Positions 57,215 through 64,000 of a stretch of DNA of 64,000 nucleotides are shown in pieces. Below the pieces are notes generated by a model. It saw nothing but the letters and a program-made list of their open reading frames with translations, did no database searches and was not told where the DNA came from. Both the position numbers and the translations under genes were made by a program. Position 1 is the first letter of the stretch; each line of letters begins with the position of its first letter. Source of the DNA: Sphingobacterium alkalisoli (GTDB lineage: Bacteria; Bacteroidota; Bacteroidia; Sphingobacteriales; Sphingobacteriaceae); assembly GCF_005049105.1 (NCBI RefSeq), contig NZ_SUKA01000001.1, forward strand, positions 1,364,001 to 1,428,000. Direction: 5' to 3'.

Positions 57215-57670
57215 ATGTTATTTTTCTTTCGGTTGATATCACATTTTATATTGTCTAATAGTAGGCATGGTACACATTCCCCTTTTGTTTATAGGTTGGC
57301 AGATGAGGTGATTTACACAGCAACTAGACAGAAAGCCAGAGGGGGCAGTAAATCTGATCTTCTTATTAAAGAAATTGCAGCGTATTATGGTGTAGCAATA
57401 AAACAGGATAAATCTGCATGGAGTGGAGCGCTTGATGTTTCCATCGAAGAGCTACAGCTAGAGGAGGTTGTGGATTTACAGCATCGTTTTACATTTCTTT
57501 TTCTAAGAGATATCCATAAGAGCCTTTCTAATACACGAAGATGGAACAACTTGACCGAAGAAGACTCCATTACTGTTACGATAGATCTGTTCTATTTTGG
57601 AATAGTGTGTCAGCGGGAAGGGCAGCGGAAGGAGCATTTTAAGCTCCGTTTCCCATTTTGGAAATATTAA
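57215..57670 (+). CDS. Methyltransferase-like protein lacking the SAM-binding core
   Basis: The N-terminus 'SNSRHGTHSPFVYRLADEVI' is the signature leader of Bacteroidota class I O-methyltransferases (usually RHGVHSPFVxxL), and the C-terminus 'IDLFYFGIVCQREGQRKEHF' is their closing strand-and-tail. Full-length members have about 240-260 residues; this one has 151, and the glycine-rich SAM motif and catalytic core that belong between these ends are absent. The frame is intact, so either an internal deletion has left a stable remnant or this is a repurposed short form. It overlaps the convergent Omp85-like gene by 4 bp. Family attribution is from pattern memory. Confidence 0.65.
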   Translation: MLFFFRLISHFILSNSRHGTHSPFVYRLADEVIYTATRQKARGGSKSDLLIKEIAAYYGVAIKQDKSAWSGALDVSIEELQLEEVVDLQHRFTFLFLRDIHKSLSNTRRWNNLTEEDSITVTIDLFYFGIVCQREGQRKEHFKLRFPFWKY

Positions 57671-58806
57671 AAGGCTTCACTGATACTTAGGTAAAAGCCA
57701 GACTGTCTTTTTTCTCCCGATCTCTTTTCGCCATATGCATAATCCAGTCGGATCGTACTGTTATGCTCTAAACTAAAGAAATAACGTATTCCTCCACCAA
57801 ATGAAGGTACTAGCCGTAGGTTGTGCTGAGGAGAGAACGTACTTCCTGTACCCCCAAAGACAACAGCTCCGAGTCGTGGAATAATTCTATAGCGTAGTTC
57901 TGCCTGTGTAGCCGTATAGCTCTTGTCTTTATAACGTCCTAGATAATACCCTCTCATCGTCATGTCACCTCCTAGATCCCTAAAGGCGTAGAAAGGCATA
58001 TCTTTACCGATGGAAGCCCTGTATAGTGTCTGGATAGCGGTTGTTAATTTGGGTGTGAGGGGGTAGAAGTATCTGACGTCTAATTCGATTTGACTGCCTG
58101 TGAAATTATCTCCGCCCCAGAAGTTGGGAGCATAAGCATATTTTATTCGGCTGTAAAGGCCAGATGTGGAGTAAGTTGTGTTATTCCGGGTGTCAAATAA
58201 TGCAGATACTCCCAATGCAAGATACTTTCCGCCCGTTTTACCGAGGACTTCATTAGATTCGAAAACACCTCCTGGTTCGTAATCCGAAAAAGAAAAGTGT
58301 TCAAAATTTGCATTTACTCCTAAGTAGAGTTTTGACGTTATTTTCTTTTCAATGTCGAGCTTCACTCTGAATAGCTCTTGGTCGATATGGTCTTCATTTA
58401 TCAGTAACGTTTTATTACCAATACCGTAAAAATTAAATGGCCAATCTCTAAATCTTAATTCGGAAATAATATGATAGTCATTGTTTTTTGTCCAAATGTC
58501 TGATGTTAGCTTTATGTTCTTTTGTTGCTTGGTTGTCATCGTTGCCATCAGTGTTAAATTGGACGTCCGGCTGCTCAAATCTGATTTGTCTGCATAAAAA
58601 TTATAGGTTGATGCAAATCCATATTCAAGTCCAGATTCTTGCGAATATCCTACAGCGGGTAAGACAATAAAACTCGCTCCTCTAGAAGAATCATTTTTAG
58701 ATGACAAGAACTTTTTGATTGTCTTTTTTATAAGATTATTGTTTTGTTGTGCGGATAAGGATAGCGATAGTACGGAGCAAAGACAAAAAATAAAAGCTTT
58801 TTTCAT
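57667..58806 (-). CDS. Omp85/BamA-like surface antigen (D15) barrel protein
   Basis: A signal peptide (MKKAFIFCLCSVLSLSLSAQ) leads into a beta-barrel with features of the D15 surface-antigen family: 'LPAVGYSQESGLEYGFASTY' near the start, 'GVSALFDTRNNTTYSTSGLY' in the middle, 'FRDLGGDMTMRGYYLGRYKD' (the conserved RGY of loop 6) and a last strand ending in SISEAF with terminal Phe. No POTRA domains are present, as in short Bacteroidota members with 370-400 residues. It should sit in the outer membrane; function (insertion, transport or lipase-linked) is not known. Confidence 0.86.
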   Translation of the reverse strand: MKKAFIFCLCSVLSLSLSAQQNNNLIKKTIKKFLSSKNDSSRGASFIVLPAVGYSQESGLEYGFASTYNFYADKSDLSSRTSNLTLMATMTTKQQKNIKLTSDIWTKNNDYHIISELRFRDWPFNFYGIGNKTLLINEDHIDQELFRVKLDIEKKITSKLYLGVNANFEHFSFSDYEPGGVFESNEVLGKTGGKYLALGVSALFDTRNNTTYSTSGLYSRIKYAYAPNFWGGDNFTGSQIELDVRYFYPLTPKLTTAIQTLYRASIGKDMPFYAFRDLGGDMTMRGYYLGRYKDKSYTATQAELRYRIIPRLGAVVFGGTGSTFSPQHNLRLVPSFGGGIRYFFSLEHNSTIRLDYAYGEKRSGEKRQSGFYLSISEAF

Positions 58807-59339
58807 TCGAATAAAATTGTTTTAATAGACAGTGAATCTTGCAAAGGCGGCTTTATTTATTTTACTTCTTGTTTGCTTTTAATGCCGTTCAAGGGTTCGC
58901 TTTCGCATAGTTCTTTTTTCGAGCAGTAGCGAACGCAGGTTTCACGTATTTTTAATGTCGTTTTTATATGCTTCAAACATAGATAAAATGCCTCGAATTC
59001 ACGAATATCTAATCGCAAAAACACAAATCTATGCATTAATACATAGTTTAATATTCTATAAAGTGGCGTTATGTAGTTAACGTTCTCTGTGCAGCGGTTG
59101 ATGATTTATTAGGCAGAGAAAATATAAATCTAAATGTTTCGGAATTGAAGATGGAATTGGAATCGAAAATTATTTCATTGCATATCAGTACAATGAAAAG
59201 TATGGGGCTGCTTTTTTAAGGTAATTATTTTGTAAAGTCCTTTTAGTACCTATATTTGCATCATCAAAAGCAATACGGGCTATCTTGGAATTAGTTTTTG
59301 AGTTGTTCTTTAAATAAAAAAACTTTTTTTTAAATACTC
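58807..59339. other. Intergenic region upstream of the tRNA cluster, no gene seen
   Basis: AT-rich stretch with short GC-richer patches near 58880-58940 ('ggttcgctttcgcatag'). No convincing coding frame, RNA gene or repeat was found. Confidence 0.4.
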
Positions 59340-59370
59340 TTGCAAAAGTGAAATTAAATTTTGATTTTTG
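59340..59370 (+). promoter_or_regulatory. Candidate promoter of the tRNA-tuf cluster
   Basis: TTG (59340-59342) and GATTTTTG (59363-59370) are 20 nt apart and fit the Bacteroidota -33/-7 pattern with one mismatch; the first tRNA starts 60 bp downstream. Confidence 0.45.
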
Positions 59371-59430
59371 CACTCGCTGTTCAGAAGAACAGATTGTTCT
59401 TAGAGATTTATATTAAAAGAAAAAATATTA

Positions 59431-59503
<73 letters not shown>

Positions 59504-59528
59504 CTAAAGCGACGCAAGTTGCTGGTCT

Positions 59529-59609
59529 GGAGGGGTTCCAGAGCGGTCAAATGGGACGGACTGTAAATCCGTTGCTTCGGCTTCGAAGGTTCGAATCCTT
59601 CTCCCTCCA
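59529..59609 (+). tRNA. tRNA-Tyr (GTA)
   Basis: Acceptor GGAGGGG with TCCCTCC, class II with a long variable arm (GTTGCTTCGGCTTC), anticodon GTA in GGACTGTAAATCC, T-arm GGTTCGAATCC. 81 nt. Confidence 0.95.
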
Positions 59610-59669
59610 CACTAAACAGTTTGCGAGTTGTTGCAGGTGAAAATCTGATTACAATCTCGCAAACAAAAG

Positions 59670-59741
59670 CGGAAGTAGCTCAGTTGGTAGAGCGATAGCC
59701 TTCCAAGCTATAGGTCGCGAGTTCGAACCTCGTCTTCCGCT
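59670..59741 (+). tRNA. tRNA-Gly (TCC)
   Basis: Acceptor GCGGAAG with CTTCCGC, anticodon TCC in TAGCCTTCCAAGCTA, T-arm AGTTCGAACC. 72 nt. Confidence 0.96.
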
Positions 59742-59833
59742 CTTTAATATCAAGATTTTGGGTCTCTATCTTTCATGATAATCATGTGATGTAAGGTGGA
59801 GGCAATAATCTGTAAATAAGCTTTTGATAAGAA

Positions 59834-59905
<72 letters not shown>

Positions 59906-59980
59906 CGAATAATTTAAGTTTATTAACTTTGTAATGAATTTTAATAACGAAATATTTAATAATTACTAATTCGCATAAAC

Positions 59981-61165
59981 ATGGCAAAAGAGAAATTTGA
60001 CCGTAGTAAACCACACTTAAACATTGGTACAATCGGTCACGTTGACCACGGTAAAACTACTACAACTGCAGCTATCACTAAAGTATTAGCTGATAAAGGT
60101 CTATCAGAAGCTCGTTCATTTGATTCAATTGACTCTGCTCCTGAAGAAAAAGAACGTGGTATTACAATTAATACGGCACACGTTGAATATTCAACAGCGG
60201 CGCGTCACTATGCACACGTTGACTGTCCTGGTCACGCGGATTACGTGAAAAACATGGTTACTGGTGCTGCTCAAATGGATGGTGCGATCATCGTGGTAGC
60301 TGCTACTGACGGTCCTATGCCTCAAACTCGTGAGCACATCTTATTGGCTCGCCAAGTAGGTGTTCCAGCATTAGTTGTTTTCATGAACAAAACTGACTTA
60401 GTCGATGACGAAGAGTTAATAGACTTAGTTGAAATGGAAGTTCGTGAATTATTATCATTCTATGAATACCCAGGTGATGATATTCCTGTAATCAAAGGAT
60501 CTGCTTTAGGGGCGCTTAATGGTGAACCTGAATGGGTAGAGAAAATTATGGAATTGATGGATGCTGTTGATAATTACATTCCAATTCCTCCACGTTTGAC
60601 TGAGCTTCCTTTCTTGATGCCAGTAGAAGATGTGTTCTCTATCACAGGTCGTGGTACAGTAGCAACAGGTCGTATCGAAAGAGGTGTAATCAACTCTGGT
60701 GATCCAGTTGAGATCTTAGGTATGGGCGCTGAGAACTTGAAATCTACAGTAACAGGTGTGGAGATGTTCCGCAAAATCTTAGATTACGGTGAAGCTGGTG
60801 ATAACGTAGGTTTATTGTTGCGTGGTATTGAGAAAACTGATATCCGTCGTGGTATGGTTATCTGTAAACCAGGTTCGGTAACTCCTCACGATCACTTCAA
60901 AGCTGAAGTTTACGTGTTGTCAAAAGCTGAAGGTGGACGTCACACTCCATTCTTTAACAAATACCGTCCTCAATTCTATTTCCGTACAACAGATGTTACT
61001 GGTGAAATTTCATTAGCTGAAGGTACTGAGATGGTTATGCCAGGTGATAACGTTACAATCACAGTTAAGTTGATTTCTCCTATCGCTATGGAAAAAGGTC
61101 TACGTTTCGCTATCCGTGAAGGTGGTCGTACAGTAGGTGCTGGTCAGGTAACTGAAATTTTATAG
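59981..61165 (+). CDS. tuf: Translation elongation factor Tu
   Basis: All GTPase motifs are intact: GHVDHGKT (19-26), the RGITI switch I, DCPGH and NKTD. Length 394 is normal. It brings aminoacyl-tRNA to the ribosome. Codon use is visibly optimised (GGT, CGT, AAA, GTA), unlike the accessory genes to the left, as expected for a highly expressed gene. It follows four tRNA genes and precedes trpT-secE-nusG. Confidence 0.99.
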   Translation: MAKEKFDRSKPHLNIGTIGHVDHGKTTTTAAITKVLADKGLSEARSFDSIDSAPEEKERGITINTAHVEYSTAARHYAHVDCPGHADYVKNMVTGAAQMDGAIIVVAATDGPMPQTREHILLARQVGVPALVVFMNKTDLVDDEELIDLVEMEVRELLSFYEYPGDDIPVIKGSALGALNGEPEWVEKIMELMDAVDNYIPIPPRLTELPFLMPVEDVFSITGRGTVATGRIERGVINSGDPVEILGMGAENLKSTVTGVEMFRKILDYGEAGDNVGLLLRGIEKTDIRRGMVICKPGSVTPHDHFKAEVYVLSKAEGGRHTPFFNKYRPQFYFRTTDVTGEISLAEGTEMVMPGDNVTITVKLISPIAMEKGLRFAIREGGRTVGAGQVTEIL

Positions 61166-61192
61166 TCTTAGAGATTGTAACTACAATATAAA

Positions 61193-61230
61193 AATAAGCT
61201 AATTAGCTGATGCTGATTAGCTTATTTTTT
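61193..61230 (+). terminator. Rho-independent terminator after tuf
   Basis: AATAAGCTAATTAGC (61193-61207) pairs with GCTGATTAGCTTATT (61212-61226) around TGAT, one G-U pair, followed by TTTT. Confidence 0.88.
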
Positions 61231-61273
61231 CTAAGGATTTACTTCGCTTAACGGTGAAAAAAAATAAATAATA

Positions 61274-61305
61274 TTTGCTGTAATGTGTCGTAAACACTAT
61301 ATTTG
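61274..61305 (+). promoter_or_regulatory. Promoter of trpT-secE-nusG
   Basis: TTTG (61274-61277) and TATATTTG (61298-61305) with 20 nt between match the Bacteroidota consensus; tRNA-Trp begins 20 bp later. Confidence 0.68.
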
Positions 61306-61325
61306 CAGCATTGAAATAATAACTA

Positions 61326-61398
61326 CACGGGCATAGTTCAATGGTAGAATAGAGGTCTCCAAAACCTTCGATCAGGGTTCGAATCCTTGTGCCCGTGC
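61326..61398 (+). tRNA. tRNA-Trp (CCA)
   Basis: Acceptor CACGGGC with GCCCGTG, anticodon CCA in GAGGTCTCCAAAACCTT, T-arm GGGTTCGAATCCT. 73 nt. Directly precedes secE, as in most bacteria. Confidence 0.95.
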
Positions 61399-61420
61399 TA
61401 ACATAACTTAAGTAACTATA

Positions 61421-61615
61421 ATGGCTAAAGTACTTGATTTTTTTAAAGACTCTTATGTTGAGATTACGGAGAAGGTAACTTGGCCTACGTGGTCTCAGTT
61501 GCAAAATCATGCAGTTGTCGTACTTGTTGCGTCTATTTTAATCGCATTGATCATTTTTGTAATGGACAAGGCCTCAAGTAATGTGTTAGAGGTGTTGTAC
61601 GGTACAGCTTCTTAA
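61421..61615 (+). CDS. secE: Preprotein translocase subunit SecE
   Basis: A 64-residue protein with the SecE motif 'EITEKVTWPTWSQLQNHAVV' followed by one membrane helix (VVLVASILIALIIFVMD). It stabilises SecY in the translocon. Short single-helix SecE is normal outside proteobacteria. Between trpT and nusG, its usual position. Confidence 0.96.
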   Translation: MAKVLDFFKDSYVEITEKVTWPTWSQLQNHAVVVLVASILIALIIFVMDKASSNVLEVLYGTAS

Positions 61616-61634
61616 TTTTATCAATCCAATATCT

Positions 61635-62180
61635 ATGGCTGATCAGAGTTTGAAATGGTACGTGGTGCGTGCTGTAAGTGGTAAGGAAAAAAAAGTAAAG
61701 CAATATATAGAGGCGGAAGTAAGTCGTCTTGGTGTTCAGCATTTGGTTCCACAGGTATTGATACCTATGGAGAAATACTATCAAATGCGTGATGGTAAGA
61801 AAGTAGCAAAAGAGCGTAACTATTATCCTGGATATGTGCTTATCGAGGCGACTTTAGATGGCGAGATCGAACATATAATCAAAAACTTAAATAGTGTAAT
61901 AGGTTTCTTGGGCGATAAGGCCGGCAACGCGATTCCACTTCGTCAGGCGGAAATAAACCGTATTTTGGGTAAGGTGGACGAAATGGCTGAGCAAGGAGAG
62001 ACCATTAATGTTACCTATTATGTAGGTGAAGCCGTGAAAGTAGTGGATGGTCCATTTAATGGTTTTACGGGCGAAATCGAAGAAGTGCATGAAGATAAAA
62101 AGAAACTTACGGTAATGGTAAAAGTTTTTGGTCGTAAGACACCGCTAGAACTTAACTATATGCAGGTAGACAAAGAATAG
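61635..62180 (+). CDS. nusG: Transcription termination/antitermination protein NusG
   Basis: The N-terminal NGN domain begins 'LKWYVVRAVSGKEKKVKQYI' and contains YYPGYVLIEA; the C-terminal KOW domain contains GEAVKVVDGPFNGFTGEIEE. Length 181 is normal. It binds RNA polymerase and couples transcription to translation or Rho. It starts 19 bp after secE and is followed by a terminator. Confidence 0.98.
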   Translation: MADQSLKWYVVRAVSGKEKKVKQYIEAEVSRLGVQHLVPQVLIPMEKYYQMRDGKKVAKERNYYPGYVLIEATLDGEIEHIIKNLNSVIGFLGDKAGNAIPLRQAEINRILGKVDEMAEQGETINVTYYVGEAVKVVDGPFNGFTGEIEEVHEDKKKLTVMVKVFGRKTPLELNYMQVDKE

Positions 62181-62205
62181 ATAAATATAACGTAAAAATA
62201 TTAGT

Positions 62206-62235
62206 AAGCCCTTCTGAAATCAGGAGGGCTTTTTT
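62206..62235 (+). terminator. Rho-independent terminator after nusG
   Basis: AAGCCCTTCTGA (62206-62217) pairs with TCAGGAGGGCTT (62220-62231, one G-U) and is followed by a T-run to 62235. Confidence 0.88.
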
Positions 62236-62268
62236 ATAGGTCAATAATAGAAATATATTTAAAAATAG

Positions 62269-62299
62269 TTTGTTGATGATTATATTTTGTATATCTTTG
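62269..62299 (+). promoter_or_regulatory. Promoter of the rplK-rplA-rplJ operon
   Basis: TTTG (62269-62272), exactly 19 nt, then TATCTTTG (62292-62299): a perfect Bacteroidota -33/-7 pair. The transcript would have a leader of about 100 nt before rplK, which may hold the translational control site of L1, as in other bacteria (not resolved by eye). Confidence 0.82.
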
Positions 62300-62405
62300 C
62301 ACCTCATTTGGTTGCAAGATTAGATTTTTAGATCAAATGAATAAATGTTACGTTATTTGCTTCCAACTTACTAACAAACATTTAACACATTAAATTTATA
62401 ACAAA

Positions 62406-62849
62406 ATGGCAAAAGAAGTCAGTGCGTTAGTAAAATTACAAGTTAAGGGCGGCGCAGCCAATCCATCTCCTCCAGTAGGACCTGCTTTAGGTGCTAAGGG
62501 TGTGAACATAATGGATTTCTGTAAGCAGTTCAATGCTCGTACGCAAGACAAACCAGGTCAGGTTTTACCTGTTGTCATTACTGTTTATGCCGACAAATCG
62601 TTTGATTTTATCATCAAAACTCCACCGGTAGCTATTCAATTGAAAGATGCTGCTAAATTAAAAAGTGGATCGGGTGAGCCTAACCGTAAGAAAGTTGCTG
62701 CGGTGACTTGGGAACAGGTTGAGGTTATTGCTAAAGATAAAATGCCGGATTTGAACGCATTTACTGTAGAGTCAGCTATGAAAATGGTAGCTGGAACGGC
62801 GCGTAGTATGGGTATCACTGTTTCAGGTGACGCTCCTTGGAAAAATTAA
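62406..62849 (+). CDS. rplK: 50S ribosomal protein L11
   Basis: Contains the L11 signature region '[20 protein letters not shown]' near the N-terminus and '[15 protein letters not shown]' near the end. Length 147 is normal. Binds 23S rRNA at the GTPase centre. First gene of the rplK-rplA-rplJ operon. Confidence 0.99.
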   Translation: MAKEVSALVKLQVKGGAANPSPPVGPALGAKGVNIMDFCKQFNARTQDKPGQVLPVVITVYADKSFDFIIKTPPVAIQLKDAAKLKSGSGEPNRKKVAAVTWEQVEVIAKDKMPDLNAFTVESAMKMVAGTARSMGITVSGDAPWKN

Positions 62850-62871
62850 TTAACGAAATCAATTTAAGAAA

Positions 62872-63570
62872 GTGGCTAGATTAACAAAAAATCAAAAAGC
62901 GGCACTATCCAAAATTGAAGCTGGTAAGGCGTACTCTTTACAAGAAGCTGCGGCTTTAGTAAAGGAGATCACGACAACTAAATTTGATGCTTCAGTGGAT
63001 ATCGACGTTCGTTTAGGCGTAGATCCACGTAAAGCGAATCAAATGGTTCGTGGTATTGCGACATTACCTCACGGAACTGGTAAAACTGTGCGTGTTTTAG
63101 TATTGTGTACTCCTGATAAGGAGGAAGAGGCTAAAGCTGCTGGTGCAGATTACGTAGGTCTTGACGACTATATCAGCAAAATCGAAGGTGGTTGGACTGA
63201 TGTTGACATCATCATTACCATGCCTAGTGTGATGGCAAAAGTGGGTAAACTGGGACGTATTTTAGGTCCGAGAAACCTAATGCCAAATCCTAAAACTGGT
63301 ACAGTAACTACAGAGGTAGGTAAAGCTGTAACAGATGTAAAAGGTGGTAAGATCGATTTCAAAGTTGACAAAACCGGTATCATCCACACTTCAGTTGGAA
63401 AAGTGTCTTTCCCTGCAGAGAAGATTTATGATAATGCTTTAGAAGTATTACAAATTATCGCAAAATTAAAACCTTCAGCAGCAAAGGGAACATACTTCAA
63501 GAGTATCCATATCTCATCAACAATGAGTCCCGGTATTCATATCGAAACTAAATCAGTAGCAGGAATTTAA
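62872..63570 (+). CDS. rplA: 50S ribosomal protein L1
   Basis: Starts with GTG (62872; GTG GCT AGA), giving [20 protein letters not shown]; no ATG is near. The L1 motif '[20 protein letters not shown]' is intact and length 232 is normal. Binds the L1 stalk and, as known for the family, represses its own operon. It follows rplK by 22 bp. Confidence 0.98.
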   Translation: MARLTKNQKAALSKIEAGKAYSLQEAAALVKEITTTKFDASVDIDVRLGVDPRKANQMVRGIATLPHGTGKTVRVLVLCTPDKEEEAKAAGADYVGLDDYISKIEGGWTDVDIIITMPSVMAKVGKLGRILGPRNLMPNPKTGTVTTEVGKAVTDVKGGKIDFKVDKTGIIHTSVGKVSFPAEKIYDNALEVLQIIAKLKPSAAKGTYFKSIHISSTMSPGIHIETKSVAGI

Positions 63571-63572
63571 TC

Positions 63573-64000
63573 ATGAGAAAAGAAGAAAAACAAGAAATTG
63601 TTCAAGCTTTGGCCGAACAGATTAAATCTTTTGGTAATTTTTATATTACTGACACTGCTGATTTAACTGTTGACAAGATCAATGGAATTCGTCGCAAGTG
63701 TTACGAGCAAGGGATCATCATCCAAGTTGCTAAGAACTCATTAATCGAGAAAGCACTTATCGAAGCAGGAATCGATTCGGAAGAACTACGTAGTGTACTT
63801 AAAGGTGCTTCTACATTGTTATTTTCTGAATCAGGAAATGCACCAGCAAAGCTGATCAAAGAGTTGCGTAAATCAGGTGATAAACCTGTGCTGAAAGGCG
63901 CGTATATTCAAGAAACAGCTTTTATCGGTGACGATCAATTGAATGCATTAGTTACCCTTAAATCTAAGGATGAACTTGTTGCAGACATTATCGCAGCGCT
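63573..64000 (+). CDS. rplJ: 50S ribosomal protein L10, 3' end cut by window
   Basis: The ATG at 63573 begins MRKEEKQEIVQALAEQIKSF two bases after the rplA stop, and the frame stays open for 142 codons to the right edge. Segments such as 'FYITDTADLTVDKINGIRRK' and VAKNSLIEKAL are typical of L10. rplL and rpoBC are expected next. Confidence 0.96.
   Translation, partial: MRKEEKQEIVQALAEQIKSFGNFYITDTADLTVDKINGIRRKCYEQGIIIQVAKNSLIEKALIEAGIDSEELRSVLKGASTLLFSESGNAPAKLIKELRKSGDKPVLKGAYIQETAFIGDDQLNALVTLKSKDELVADIIAA

Noticed and set aside
59185..59373. Possible small gene of 62 codons upstream of the tRNA cluster
   Set aside because: Composition is Phe/Lys/Asn-rich from AT-rich DNA, it overlaps the likely tRNA promoter, and no homologous pattern is known to me.
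61217..61510. Minus-strand frame of 97 codons over the tuf-secE spacer
   Set aside because: It is antisense to tRNA-Trp and the start of secE and covers the trpT promoter; no protein family resemblance.

Overview
The window looks like a chromosomal segment of a Bacteroidota bacterium, most likely of the Sphingobacteriaceae (Sphingobacterium/Pedobacter type). The evidence is a SusC/SusD pair under an ECF sigma/FecR pair, Bacteroidota-type promoters (TTTG, about 19-20 nt, TAnnTTTG), large FtsX-type permease arrays, absence of strong Shine-Dalgarno sites, and the order tRNAs-tuf-trpT-secE-nusG-rplK-rplA-rplJ at the right end. No phage, insertion sequence or CRISPR array was seen.

Layout. 1-2024: the 3' part of an M56 (BlaR1-like) membrane peptidase with three TonB-C-like repeats. 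2477-5849: operon of a circularly permuted ATP-grasp, an alpha-E protein and a transglutaminase. 5860-9780: CbpM/CbpA chaperone pair and a large outer-membrane beta-barrel protein. 9982-12882: tatC-rpiB-M28 peptidase. 12964-17845: yceD-rpmF-plsX-fabH-accB-accC fatty-acid operon. 17914-20705: queH, an unrecognised lipoprotein, and a SirB1-like protein. 20809-21635: an orphan MacB-type ATPase with a sigma-54-type promoter. 21883-36120: an ECF sigma/FecR/SusC/SusD locus that continues in one direction into a GldA-type ATPase, a GldF-GldG fusion, two tandem short MutS-like ATPases and a secreted alpha/beta hydrolase. 36572-37595: a divergent pair of a small HTH protein and an unrecognised protein. 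38050-56909: a MacAB/TolC-type efflux locus with five tandem permeases, one ATPase, an adaptor, a divergent TolC, and an NtrC-type regulator with its kinase. 57215-58806: a methyltransferase-like gene without its core, and an Omp85-like barrel. 59340-64000: tRNA/tuf/ribosomal protein cluster, with rplJ cut by the right edge.

Two systems stand out. (1) The 14-kb SusCD/ABC/twin-MutS/hydrolase locus combines outer-membrane import, an inner-membrane ABC transporter and DNA-repair-like ATPases that lack the mismatch-recognition domain; its function is unknown to me. (2) A sigma-54 regulon can be read directly from the DNA. Three promoters (orphan ATPase, macA, tolC) each have a -24/-12 element and a pair of palindromes (TGTTCG-N4-CGAACA) placed 21-22 bp apart, with the proximal palindrome centred 62-63 bp from the GG of the -24 box. 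The regulator encoded next to them carries the GAFTDA loop of sigma-54 activators. This ties the distant orphan ATPase to the efflux locus.
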